From the NCBI GenBank assembly GCA_024637135.1, contig JAGXFT010000009.1, positions 1 through 37,592 of the forward strand: DNA of 37,592 nt, written 5' to 3'. The translations under genes and the position numbers were made by a program. Under the pieces are notes generated by a model. The model was not told where the DNA came from, did not search any database, and saw only the letters and a program-made list of their open reading frames with translations. Origin of the DNA: Nitriliruptorales bacterium. GTDB taxonomy: Bacteria > Actinomycetota > Nitriliruptoria > Nitriliruptorales > Nitriliruptoraceae. Shown here piece after piece: positions 1 through 8,426 of this stretch. How positions within the stretch are numbered: the stretch's first letter is position 1; every line of letters starts with the position of its first letter.

Positions 1-38
1 CCCTTCTGGTTGGCGACGGCGCGGATGGTGGCGGTCAT
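1..38 (-). CDS. ParA-family ATPase, N-terminal fragment (runs off window)
   Basis: Only 12 complete codons plus two bases are in the window, starting from ATG at 38 and reading leftward. They translate as MTATIRAVANQKG, the last glycine codon being cut by the window edge. NQKGG at the end of the first beta strand is the start of the deviant Walker A motif (KGGVGKTT) of ParA/Soj/MinD ATPases, which act in chromosome or plasmid partitioning and cell positioning. The upstream sequence has a weak purine-rich stretch (GGGA) before the start. It lies 87 bp downstream of a small membrane protein gene on the same strand and may be co-transcribed with it. The call rests on very little sequence but on a distinctive motif. 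Confidence 0.65.
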   Translation of the reverse strand, partial: MTATIRAVANQK

Positions 39-125
39 GGCGATCCCGGGTGGCGTGCCGGCACGGGGGCGCCGGTGGAGCGCACGATATGGGTTCCCAT
101 CGGGACCGGCGACCTGACGCAGCCG

Positions 126-335
126 TCAGGTCGGGCCGCTGCCATGCCCGCTGCCCGAGGCCGGCGTCACGACCACTCGCAGCACGAGCAGGACCAGGCC
201 GGCGACGACCATGCCAACGAGCCCCAGGAGGACGGCACCGGGAATCCCACGGGCGAGCACGAGGACGGCCAGCAGTGCCGGGACCACGAACGACAGGCCG
301 AGGACGGTCGCGCCGGTGCGGCTGGTGAGGGTCAT
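126..335 (-). CDS. Small two-helix membrane protein, 69 aa
   Basis: No family is recognised. The predicted protein starts MTLTSRTGATV and has two hydrophobic stretches, about residues 8-26 and 29-48, separated by a short glycine-containing turn, then a short Gly/Ser-rich tail. This is a helical hairpin membrane protein. The ATG at 335 is chosen because a GGAG ribosome-binding site lies five bases upstream; a longer reading frame from 494 would overlap the HerA-like gene. It sits 47 bp after the HerA-like gene and 87 bp before the ParA start on the same strand, so a three-gene transcript is plausible. Function unknown. Confidence 0.6.
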   Translation of the reverse strand: MTLTSRTGATVLGLSFVVPALLAVLVLARGIPGAVLLGLVGMVVAGLVLLVLRVVVTPASGSGHGSGPT

Positions 336-382
336 GGTGGCTCCGGCAGTTGTGCCGCCGTCACGTCCGACGGCGACGGGGG

Positions 383-2194
<1,812 letters not shown>

Positions 2195-2200
2195 CAACAT

Positions 2201-2619
2201 CTCCGAGTCGTCTCACCGCCCGCAGGCTAGTCCCGCCGGTTCCCATCGCCCGATCCCATCCTCACGCCGCCCCCGACCACCGCGAGGCACGGAAACCCAC
2301 CGATCCAGGTACGCAGACGGCGAGGGAGCCGCGGTGGACCGTGTCTCGGACGAACCCATCCTCAAGCGCAGCGCAGCCGACCAACGACGTCGCCGCGACC
2401 CACGCCCACGCCGGCGAGCAGCAAGGGATGGGTGAGCCGAGGCCCGGCCACCACGGCGACCGTCGACCGGAACGTGACTCGGACGAGCCCATCCTCAAGC
2501 GCAGCGCAGCCGACCTGGGCCGTCGCCGAGCCTGATGCCCGCGTCGGCGAGCAGCAAGGGCTGGGTTGAGCCGGGCCCCGGCCGCCGCCGCGACCGGTCC
2601 AACGACGGGGCGAACGTGA
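2201..2619. other. Gene-free spacer holding the repeat pair
   Basis: This 419-bp stretch between the FHA-LuxR gene (stop at 2620) and the HerA-like gene (start 2194) contains no supported gene. Its main content is the two-copy 133-bp repeat annotated separately. Short open frames here show very Arg/Ser-rich translations that simply mirror the repeat. The promoter of the HerA-like gene should lie in it, but I see no clear -10/-35 pair. Confidence 0.6.
2342..2607. repeat. Two tandem copies of a ~133-bp repeat
   Basis: Copy 1 is about 2342-2474 and copy 2 about 2475-2607. The two share a perfect 28-nt block (2355-2382 and 2488-2515, beginning CCCATCCTCAAGCGCAGC) and a second near-identical block containing GGCGAGCAGCAAGGG (at 2413 and 2546). 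Both block pairs are exactly 133 bp apart. The end of copy 2 runs up to the stop codon of the FHA-LuxR gene, where GAACGTGACT recurs. The segments between blocks diverge, so this is an old duplication or two insertions of a dispersed intergenic element, not a recent duplication. Confidence 0.8.
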
Positions 2620-3207
2620 CTAGAGCAGGCCCAACTTGGCCGCTTCGGCCACCGCACCTGCACGATTGCGCACACCGAGCTTGTCGTAGAGCTCCTGCGC
2701 ATAGGCCTTGACGGTGCGTTCGGTGACGCCGAGCTGGTCGCCGATCTCGGCGTTGGTCATGCCCTCGGCCATGAGTTCCAGCACCTGTTGCTGGCGAGGG
2801 GACAGGTGCGGGCCGGTCTCGATCTTGGGGACCTCCAACACCTCGGTGGTCTCCTCGCCCTTGGACGCGGCGGCCGGGTCCTCGAACACGCCCGCCAACG
2901 GCCCGAAGGCCACCTTGTCCCCGTGCTCCAGCACGGTCGGCCCGGACAGTTCCTCGTCGTTGACGCTGGTGCCGCCGGACGAGCCCAGGTCGGTGATGAT
3001 GACCGCGCCCGCCTCCTTGCGCACCGAGGCGTGCACGCGGGAGATGCGGGGGTCGCTGAGCACGTAGGCATTGTCGGTACGGCGACCGAGGGTGGCCTCG
3101 TCCTGGTCCAGCCGGATGACCGTGCCGGCCAGGGCACCCTCACTGAAGTGGATGGTGGGAACGGGCACGATCTTGCTGGCCTTGCGCACTGGCGGCACGT
3201 CGGACAC
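2620..3207 (-). CDS. FHA domain-LuxR-type HTH fusion regulator, 195 aa
   Basis: Predicted DNA-binding regulator that reads phosphothreonine signals. Residues about 17-110 form a forkhead-associated domain with the GRR turn at 41-43, SRVH at 56-59 and the SSGGTSVN loop at 76-83, the phosphopeptide-binding face. A Glu/Lys linker follows. Residues about 134-193 form a LuxR/GerE helix-turn-helix (LSPRQQQVLELMAEG, TNAEIGDQLGVTERTVKAY), the DNA-binding module of NarL/FixJ regulators. There is no response-regulator receiver domain; the FHA domain takes its place. The GTG start is supported by GAGGAG six bases upstream. No Ser/Thr kinase gene is in the window, so the partner kinase is unknown. Confidence 0.88.
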   Translation of the reverse strand: MSDVPPVRKASKIVPVPTIHFSEGALAGTVIRLDQDEATLGRRTDNAYVLSDPRISRVHASVRKEAGAVIITDLGSSGGTSVNDEELSGPTVLEHGDKVAFGPLAGVFEDPAAASKGEETTEVLEVPKIETGPHLSPRQQQVLELMAEGMTNAEIGDQLGVTERTVKAYAQELYDKLGVRNRAGAVAEAAKLGLL

Positions 3208-3355
3208 TTGCGACTCCTCGGTCGGCCGGGGTGCACCCCCCGACGATCGGCTCCAACACTACAGGTTGCCGGGTGTGCGGCGAGAGGGGATTGCCGGTCT
3301 CGTCCGACGGCCCGTGGTGCCGTGGACGTCCACCCTGACCGGCGCCGGCAGGACG

Positions 3356-4189
3356 TCAGCCGGGACGGCAGTCACGCAGGGCCTCGACGGCCGCCGCGGG
3401 ACTGGTGGCGTCGCCCAGGTCCTGTTCCTTGGCGTCGCCGTGGTAGTCGGAGCCGGCGGTGACCACCAGGCCCAGCGCCACGGCGAGGTCGTTGTAGGTC
3501 CTTCGTTGCTCGTCGGTGTGGTCGGGGTGGTCGGCCTCGATCCCGACCATGCCCGCCGCGGCCATGGCCTCGATCACCTCGTCGTCCATCACCTCACCGG
3601 TCCGGCTGCCGAACAGCCCGGGATGGGCGAGCACGGCGACACCGCCCGCCCCGATCAGCAGTTCGACCGCCCGCACGGGGTGGACGGCATGCTTGGCGAC
3701 GTTGGCCGGGCCACCGTCGGCGAGGTAGTCGTCGAACACCTCCTGGGTCGTGGCGACCGCACCGGTCTCGACCACCGCCTGGGCGATGTGGGGTCGTCCG
3801 ACGGGCGCACCACCGGCCAGTTCGAGGACCCGGTCCATCGACACCGGGACGTCCAGCCCGTGGAACTTCGCGACGATGTCCTGGGCCCGGCGCAGGCGCT
3901 CGTTGCGGAGCCGGTCCATCTCCGCTGCCAGCGCCCGATCGCGGGGGTCGGTCCAGTAGCCCAGCACGTGCACGGAGGACGCAGCCAGTTCGGCCGAGAA
4001 CTCGGTACCGGGGATGATCTCGAGGTCGTCCCCGGTTGCTGCGCGCGCCTCGTCGACGGCCGCCATCGTGTCGTGGTCGGTGACGGCGATGCCGTCCAGG
4101 CCGAGCGCACGGGCGTGGGCGACGTTGTCGGTGACGCTGGTCGTGCCGTCGCTGGCGGTCGAGTGGGTGTGCAGGTCGTAGCCGGGCAC
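3356..4189 (-). CDS. PHP-domain metal-dependent phosphoesterase, 277 aa
   Basis: Polymerase-and-histidinol-phosphatase (PHP) domain hydrolase of the RNase AM/YciV (TrpH) type. Family members hydrolyse 3',5'-nucleoside bisphosphates or short RNA 5' ends using a multi-metal site; the exact substrate here is unproven. Metal-ligand motifs are visible: DLHTHS at residues 5-10, DG at 14-15, VTDHDT at 36-41, GTEFSAE around 61, AHPG near the middle and GSDYHGD near the C-terminus. The length is normal for the family. The start is GTG at 4189, with GAGGAA five to six bases upstream. It lies 148 bp downstream of nothing on its own strand and is probably monocistronic. Confidence 0.85.
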   Translation of the reverse strand: MPGYDLHTHSTASDGTTSVTDNVAHARALGLDGIAVTDHDTMAAVDEARAATGDDLEIIPGTEFSAELAASSVHVLGYWTDPRDRALAAEMDRLRNERLRRAQDIVAKFHGLDVPVSMDRVLELAGGAPVGRPHIAQAVVETGAVATTQEVFDDYLADGGPANVAKHAVHPVRAVELLIGAGGVAVLAHPGLFGSRTGEVMDDEVIEAMAAAGMVGIEADHPDHTDEQRRTYNDLAVALGLVVTAGSDYHGDAKEQDLGDATSPAAAVEALRDCRPG

Positions 4190-4325
4190 GCGGGTTCCTC
4201 CGATGGGCCGAACGGTCCCGCCACGCTACGCGTTCCGACGACGGGCGTGGGCGGACGTGACCGGAGGCCGTCGGACCGGTTCGTCGGGGACGTCGGCGGT
4301 CGCGATCGGGTGGCAGGGACCGCAC

Positions 4326-4331
4326 TATCCT
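4326..4331 (+). promoter_or_regulatory. Candidate -10 box TATCCT
   Basis: A TAnnnT hexamer in the otherwise GC-rich 245-bp divergent spacer between the PHP gene and the 257-aa gene. It would place a transcription start about 95 bases before the ATG at 4435. No convincing -35 is seen. Confidence 0.25.
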
Positions 4332-4434
4332 CGGCGGTCGAGGTCGACCCGCCCCGCCGTCGCGGTCCGGCCTCCCGGTGGCCGCCGTCGGTCGCCGCAC
4401 GCCGCGCACGAGCTCGACGACCCGGGACGCCACC

Positions 4435-5208
4435 ATGACGATCGAACTGCTGTCCGCGATGGCCTTCGACGCCCAGACGTTCGACGACGAAGGCCTGCCC
4501 GACCCCATCCTGAAGGTGGTCGGCGAGCTGCCGGGGTCGACCCGGCCGTTCCACGTCAACCGGGTCTACCAGGCGGCCCAGGGCACCTACGAGGAGTCCA
4601 TCCTGATCGTCGACCCCGACGACGTGGTGGTGTGGCAACGCCCGTGGGCGTTCATCGAGATGCGCGGCGAGATGTTCGAGGACCTGTTCCGCGACACCAT
4701 CCGGACCCCGATCGAGATCGCGACGTCGGACGAACACCACCTGGTGTTCCTGATCGACGGCACCGAGATCGGCCGGGTACCGGTCTACGTCGATGCCCAG
4801 CAGTCCGCGACGGCCCTGGGCGTGGTCGGCGACGCCGCCGAGGTCGCGCTCAAGAAGGGCTCGATCGCGTGGGTGACCATCCCCCAGCCCAGCGGCGGGA
4901 CCGCCACACGGCCGATGTGGTACGTCCAGCAGGGCCGCAGCCTGTTCGTCATCAAGGGCGGCACCGAACAGGAACTGCCCAACCTCGAGCAGGTCCCGAC
5001 GGTGGACGTGGTGGTCAAGTCCAAGGACGTCAAGGCGTCGCTGGGGACCATGAAGGCCGACGTCCGGGTGGTCGACAACGACTCCGACGAGTTCGCCCGG
5101 ATCGCCGGGATGGGCCTCGCGAACCGCCTCAACGCCAGCGACGGTGTCCAGGCCGTCGATCGGTGGCGCAGCGACTGCACGATGGTCGAGCTCGCGCTGC
5201 AGGGCTGA
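4435..5208 (+). CDS. Conserved-looking protein of unknown function, 257 aa; C-terminal split-barrel resemblance
   Basis: I do not recognise a firm family. The protein is soluble and acidic, with no signal peptide or membrane segment. The C-terminal half has the rhythm of a flavin-type split beta-barrel: TRPMWYVQQGRSLFVIKGG followed by LPNLEQVPTVDVVVKS, then VRVVDNDSDEF. This is similar in layout to the PNPOx-like fold, but diagnostic FMN-binding residues cannot be assigned by eye. The N-terminal half (residues 1-110) has no recognised motif. ATG 4435 (MTIELLSAM) was chosen over an upstream ATG at 4378 because the intervening residues are low-complexity basic sequence; the ribosome-binding site is weak (CGGGAC). 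It faces the LppM-like gene with a 24-bp gap. Confidence 0.6.
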   Translation: MTIELLSAMAFDAQTFDDEGLPDPILKVVGELPGSTRPFHVNRVYQAAQGTYEESILIVDPDDVVVWQRPWAFIEMRGEMFEDLFRDTIRTPIEIATSDEHHLVFLIDGTEIGRVPVYVDAQQSATALGVVGDAAEVALKKGSIAWVTIPQPSGGTATRPMWYVQQGRSLFVIKGGTEQELPNLEQVPTVDVVVKSKDVKASLGTMKADVRVVDNDSDEFARIAGMGLANRLNASDGVQAVDRWRSDCTMVELALQG

Positions 5209-5232
5209 CCGGGCGCGGCCAGCGACGCCCAC

Positions 5233-6045
5233 CTACCGCTGCAGGCGGCTGACGCGACCGTGTGGCGCGACGTCGCGTTCCCGCCGGCGACGACGCAACA
5301 ACCACACCCCCAGCACGACGACCAGGGCCAGCACGGCCACCCCGATCGCGGTCAGGACCCAGCCGCCCACCAGGTCGGGCGCGTCGGCCGTGACACGGGC
5401 CTCGATCACCTCGCCGGGCGCCAGTTGCCAGGTGGCGGTGTTGCCCCGCACGACGTCGGCGTTGTGCTCGACGATGTCGCCCGGCAGGACGACGGTGAAG
5501 GTGGCCGCGAACGCCTCGGGATCGGCCGCCAGGTCGGCGAGGTCGGCGGCGTCGGCGAACCCCGGGCCCTCGACACCGGTGGACGACGGCAGCCACACAC
5601 CGACCGTGGCGTCCACCTGGGTGCTCCCGTCGTCGCCCACGACCAGGTCGACGGACTCGATCAGGCGGGGGTCGTCGTCAGTCAGGCCGTCCTGCAGGTC
5701 CGCGATCCGGTCCGCGAGCTGGCCCGGGTCGTCGAAGGCGGCGGTGACCGCGATCCGCTCGCCGTCGTCCAGCGCCGTGCGGGTGACCTCCCACCCGTCC
5801 ACGGCCGGCGGGGCGGGGTCGAATCCCGTCACCGTCAGCACGTCGAGCAGGTCCTGGTCGAGGTCGACCTCCACGGCGACCACACCAGCACCGGACGCCG
5901 TGACCTCCACCCGCGACTCGACCCCCATCCGGCATCCGGTCAACGACACCGCCATCGCGACCACCACCGCGAGCCGGATCGTCCCCCGCGGCCGGGGGCG
6001 ACCCGACGGTGACGCGACCGAGGTCGACGTGGGGGCGCGCAACAT
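5233..6045 (-). CDS. LppM-like (DUF3153) lipoprotein, 270 aa
   Basis: Predicted exported lipoprotein anchored at both ends. A basic N-region and hydrophobic stretch (about residues 22-37) end in the lipobox LTGC, with Cys at about 38. The mature part is rich in Asp/Val and alternates strands, as in the LppM domain (synaptotagmin-like fold) of mycobacterial LppM. Near the C-terminus a strong transmembrane helix (GVAVLALVVVLGVWLL) is followed by a run of arginines, a stop-transfer signal. The role of the family is unclear; LppM of M. tuberculosis is linked to host interaction, which need not apply here. Start ATG 6045 has GAGGA close upstream. It is convergent with the 257-aa gene. Confidence 0.75.
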   Translation of the reverse strand: MLRAPTSTSVASPSGRPRPRGTIRLAVVVAMAVSLTGCRMGVESRVEVTASGAGVVAVEVDLDQDLLDVLTVTGFDPAPPAVDGWEVTRTALDDGERIAVTAAFDDPGQLADRIADLQDGLTDDDPRLIESVDLVVGDDGSTQVDATVGVWLPSSTGVEGPGFADAADLADLAADPEAFAATFTVVLPGDIVEHNADVVRGNTATWQLAPGEVIEARVTADAPDLVGGWVLTAIGVAVLALVVVLGVWLLRRRRRERDVAPHGRVSRLQR

Positions 6046-6275
6046 GGGTCCTCGTCAGCGATCGTGGGTGGGACGATCCGGCCGGCCACGATGAACCGCG
6101 GTGACGGGGCGGGACCACCGCGGGCGGGTCCCGACCGGCCGGCCAGCACGGTAGCGAAGGGCCGGGCCACGAACGCATGGTCGATACCATCCGCAGTCCC
6201 CTCCCCCGTCCATCCGGTCGTGGTCGGGACCGTTCGGTCCCGCCGCCCACGACTCGCCGCAGAAGGTCGTCAGCC

Positions 6276-7391
6276 GTGCCCACCGAGGAACAGGTCCGCC
6301 AGCAACTCAGCCTCGTCGACGACCCCGAGATCGGCAAGCCGATCACCGAACTGGGGATGGTCGAGGCCATCGCGATCGAGGGCAGCCGGGTCGGCGTCAA
6401 GATCAAGCTGACGATTCCCGGGTGCCCACTCAAGGACACCATCACACGCGAGGTGACCGCCGCGGTCGCCGCACTCGACGACGTCGACGACGTCCAGGTG
6501 GCCTTCGGCGCGATGGACGAGGCCGAACGCTCCAGCCTGTCCACCCAACTGCGGTCCGAGCGTGGTGCCGGCAACGCCGAGATGACGATCCCGTTCGCCG
6601 AGGCCGGCTCGAAGACCCGTGTCATCGCCATCGCGTCCGGCAAGGGCGGCGTCGGCAAGTCCTCCGTGACGGCCAACCTCGCCGTCGCCCTGGCCCGCAG
6701 GGGCCACGAGGTCGGCATCCTCGACGCCGACATCTGGGGCTACTCCATCCCACGCATGATGGGTGCCCAGGGCCGACCGGTCGCCTTCGAGGGCATGGTG
6801 ATGCCGCTGCAGGCCCACGGCGTGAAACTGATCTCGATCGGGTTCTTCACCGACCCCGACCGCTCGGTGATCTGGCGGGGCCCGATGCTCCACCGGGCGC
6901 TGCAGCAGTTCCTCGCCGACGTCTACTGGGGCGAGCTCGACTTCCTCCTGCTCGACCTGCCGCCGGGCACCGGTGACGTCGCGATCTCGTTGGCCCAGAT
7001 GCTGCCCAATGCCGAGATGCTGGTCGTCACGACCCCGCAGCCCGCGGCCCAGAAGGTCGCCCTGCGTGCCGGCAAGGCCACCGAGGAGACCGGCATGAAC
7101 GTGGTCGGCGTGATCGAGAACATGACCGGCTTCACCGATCCTTCCTCGGGCACGGTCCACGAGATCTTCGGGTCCGGCGGCGGCCAGTTGCTGGCCGACG
7201 AACTGGACACCGACCTGCTCGCCCGCATCCCGATCGATCCGCGCCTGCGCGCGGGGTCCGACGAGGGCACGCCGATCACGATCAGCGAGCCCGACGCACC
7301 GGTCAGTCGCGAGATCATCAAGGTCGCCGACGCCCTGCTTGCGCTGGCGCCGTCGACGGTCGTGGGACGGTCGCTGCCGCTGAACGTCTAG
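6276..7391 (+). CDS. mrp: Mrp/ApbC-type P-loop ATPase (iron-sulfur carrier family), 371 aa
   Basis: Cytoplasmic Mrp/NBP35-family ATPase thought to bind and transfer iron-sulfur clusters. Residues 1-85 are a MIP18/DUF59-type domain with the PGCPLKDTI segment (Cys50). The P-loop domain follows: deviant Walker A ASGKGGVGKSS at 120-130, ILDADIWG and DLPPGTGD. The CXXC pair that holds the cluster in many Mrp proteins is absent: ENMTGF is followed by TDPSSGTVHEIFGSGGG with no cysteine. GTG 6276 is the likely start because AGAAGG lies about nine bases upstream; an earlier ATG at 6177 would add Arg/Pro-rich sequence. Mrp lies near htrA, tatB and an O-methyltransferase gene, as in mycobacteria. Confidence 0.92.
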   Translation: MPTEEQVRQQLSLVDDPEIGKPITELGMVEAIAIEGSRVGVKIKLTIPGCPLKDTITREVTAAVAALDDVDDVQVAFGAMDEAERSSLSTQLRSERGAGNAEMTIPFAEAGSKTRVIAIASGKGGVGKSSVTANLAVALARRGHEVGILDADIWGYSIPRMMGAQGRPVAFEGMVMPLQAHGVKLISIGFFTDPDRSVIWRGPMLHRALQQFLADVYWGELDFLLLDLPPGTGDVAISLAQMLPNAEMLVVTTPQPAAQKVALRAGKATEETGMNVVGVIENMTGFTDPSSGTVHEIFGSGGGQLLADELDTDLLARIPIDPRLRAGSDEGTPITISEPDAPVSREIIKVADALLALAPSTVVGRSLPLNV

Positions 7392-7411
7392 AGGTCGCAG
7401 GCGGCATCCCG

Positions 7412-8047
7412 TCAGCGGGTCCGGGACCGGCGCACCAGGTCGGCCAGACCGCGCCACGTGACGGCCGAGAGCACGCCGATGCCGAGCCCCGCGAGGATGT
7501 CGCTGGGGTGGTGTGCGCCCACATAGATGCGTGACCAGCCGACCCACAGTGCCGTGCCGACCGCGCTGGCCAGGCCGACGGGGCCGCTGTCGGCGACCAC
7601 CGTCCCGACCGCCGCGGCGACCGAGGTGTGCCCGGACGGCCACGACGACCCCATGGGTGGGTGGACCAGGAGGTCACCGAGTCCGCCCTGGTAGGGACGA
7701 TCACGGTCCAGCAACGGCTTGACCCCCTGGGCGAGTCCCCATGCGACGGCGCCCGACCCCAGCACGTCCAGGGCGGCCCGCCGGCGTCCGGTCAGGGCCA
7801 ACGCCAGGGCCGAGCCGGCCAGCCCGTAGACGGAGCCGATGTCGGTCGTGGCCGCGACGACCCGATCGACCGCGGTGCCGCGAGGACGCCGCCACCGGGG
7901 CCCGAGGATGTGGTCCAACCGGGCCAACCCGCGCTCCGACGCCGCGCCGTGGCGCACCATCCTCCAGCTGCCGGCCACGACGCCAACGGCCGCTGTCGCC
8001 AGGACGGCCGACGACGTCACCCGTCGGTGACCGGAGCCGTCCGTCAC
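7412..8047 (-). CDS. PAP2-family membrane phosphatase, 211 aa
   Basis: Integral membrane phosphatase of the PAP2/phosphatidic-acid phosphatase type 2 superfamily, which dephosphorylates lipid phosphates such as polyprenyl pyrophosphate or phosphatidate. All three catalytic motifs are visible: K110-x6-R117-P118, PSGH at 137-140, and S172-R173-x5-H179-x3-D183. Hydrophobic helices lie around 12-28, 72-86, 98-112, 142-170 and 183-200. GTG 8047 has GGAGG four bases upstream and overlaps the tatB stop by four bases (GTGA), so the two are translationally coupled. It ends 20 bp from the convergent mrp gene. Substrate unknown; undecaprenyl pyrophosphate recycling is one possibility. Confidence 0.88.
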   Translation of the reverse strand: MTDGSGHRRVTSSAVLATAAVGVVAGSWRMVRHGAASERGLARLDHILGPRWRRPRGTAVDRVVAATTDIGSVYGLAGSALALALTGRRRAALDVLGSGAVAWGLAQGVKPLLDRDRPYQGGLGDLLVHPPMGSSWPSGHTSVAAAVGTVVADSGPVGLASAVGTALWVGWSRIYVGAHHPSDILAGLGIGVLSAVTWRGLADLVRRSRTR

Positions 8048-8358
8048 GTCGCCTCCATGTCGATGGGTGGCGACCGGTCGGACGTGCGCGGTCGTTCCTC
8101 ACCCAGGGAGCGCAGCGGCCGGGTCACGTCGTCCCGGGCACCTCGGAGTTCCTGTCGCAACGACCGCAGCTCCTCCTCCAGGTCCTCCATGTCGGCGGCG
8201 CGGCGCAGGTCCTCGAGCGACGAGCTGGCGGAGGCGCGGAACTTGCGCAGCCACACGGCCGCCTCGCGGGCGAGTTCCGGCAGGCGCTCCGGGCCGAACA
8301 CGACCAGCGCGACGACGGCGATCACCAGCATCTCCTGGAACCCGAAGCTGTCGAACAC
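8044..8358 (-). CDS. tatB: Twin-arginine translocase subunit TatB-like, 104 aa
   Basis: Membrane component of the Tat pathway, which exports folded proteins. The N-terminus (about residues 8-22) is one transmembrane helix, followed by the hallmark FGPERLPELAREAAVWLRKFR hinge and amphipathic helix region. A charged, Glu/Arg-rich coiled segment (about 45-90) follows. The length and the EEELRSLRQELR helix fit TatB better than TatA. GTG 8358 is preceded by AGGGGA at four bases. tatB lies directly after htrA, the same order as M. tuberculosis htrA-tatB, and overlaps the PAP2 gene. tatC is not in the window. Confidence 0.88.
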   Translation of the reverse strand: MFDSFGFQEMLVIAVVALVVFGPERLPELAREAAVWLRKFRASASSSLEDLRRAADMEDLEEELRSLRQELRGARDDVTRPLRSLGEERPRTSDRSPPIDMEAT

Positions 8359-8378
8359 TGGTTCCCCTGGCGTTTCCG

Positions 8379-8395
8379 GGCACGGTCATCGTGCC
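8379..8395. terminator. Small hairpin between htrA and tatB
   Basis: GGCACG (8379-8384) and CGTGCC (8390-8395) form a 6-bp stem with a 5-nt loop in the 68-bp htrA-tatB gap. It has no U-tract. It may be a weak attenuator or mRNA-processing element; it is short enough to be chance in this GC context. Confidence 0.3.
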
Positions 8396-8426
8396 GATCG
8401 GTTGCTGCACGGTGCGGTCGGAGGTG

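Noticed and set aside
2341-2535. Short gene encoding two copies of SDEPILKRSAAD
   Set aside because: The repeated peptide comes from the 133-bp DNA repeat; there is no ribosome-binding site and the copies diverge outside the blocks.
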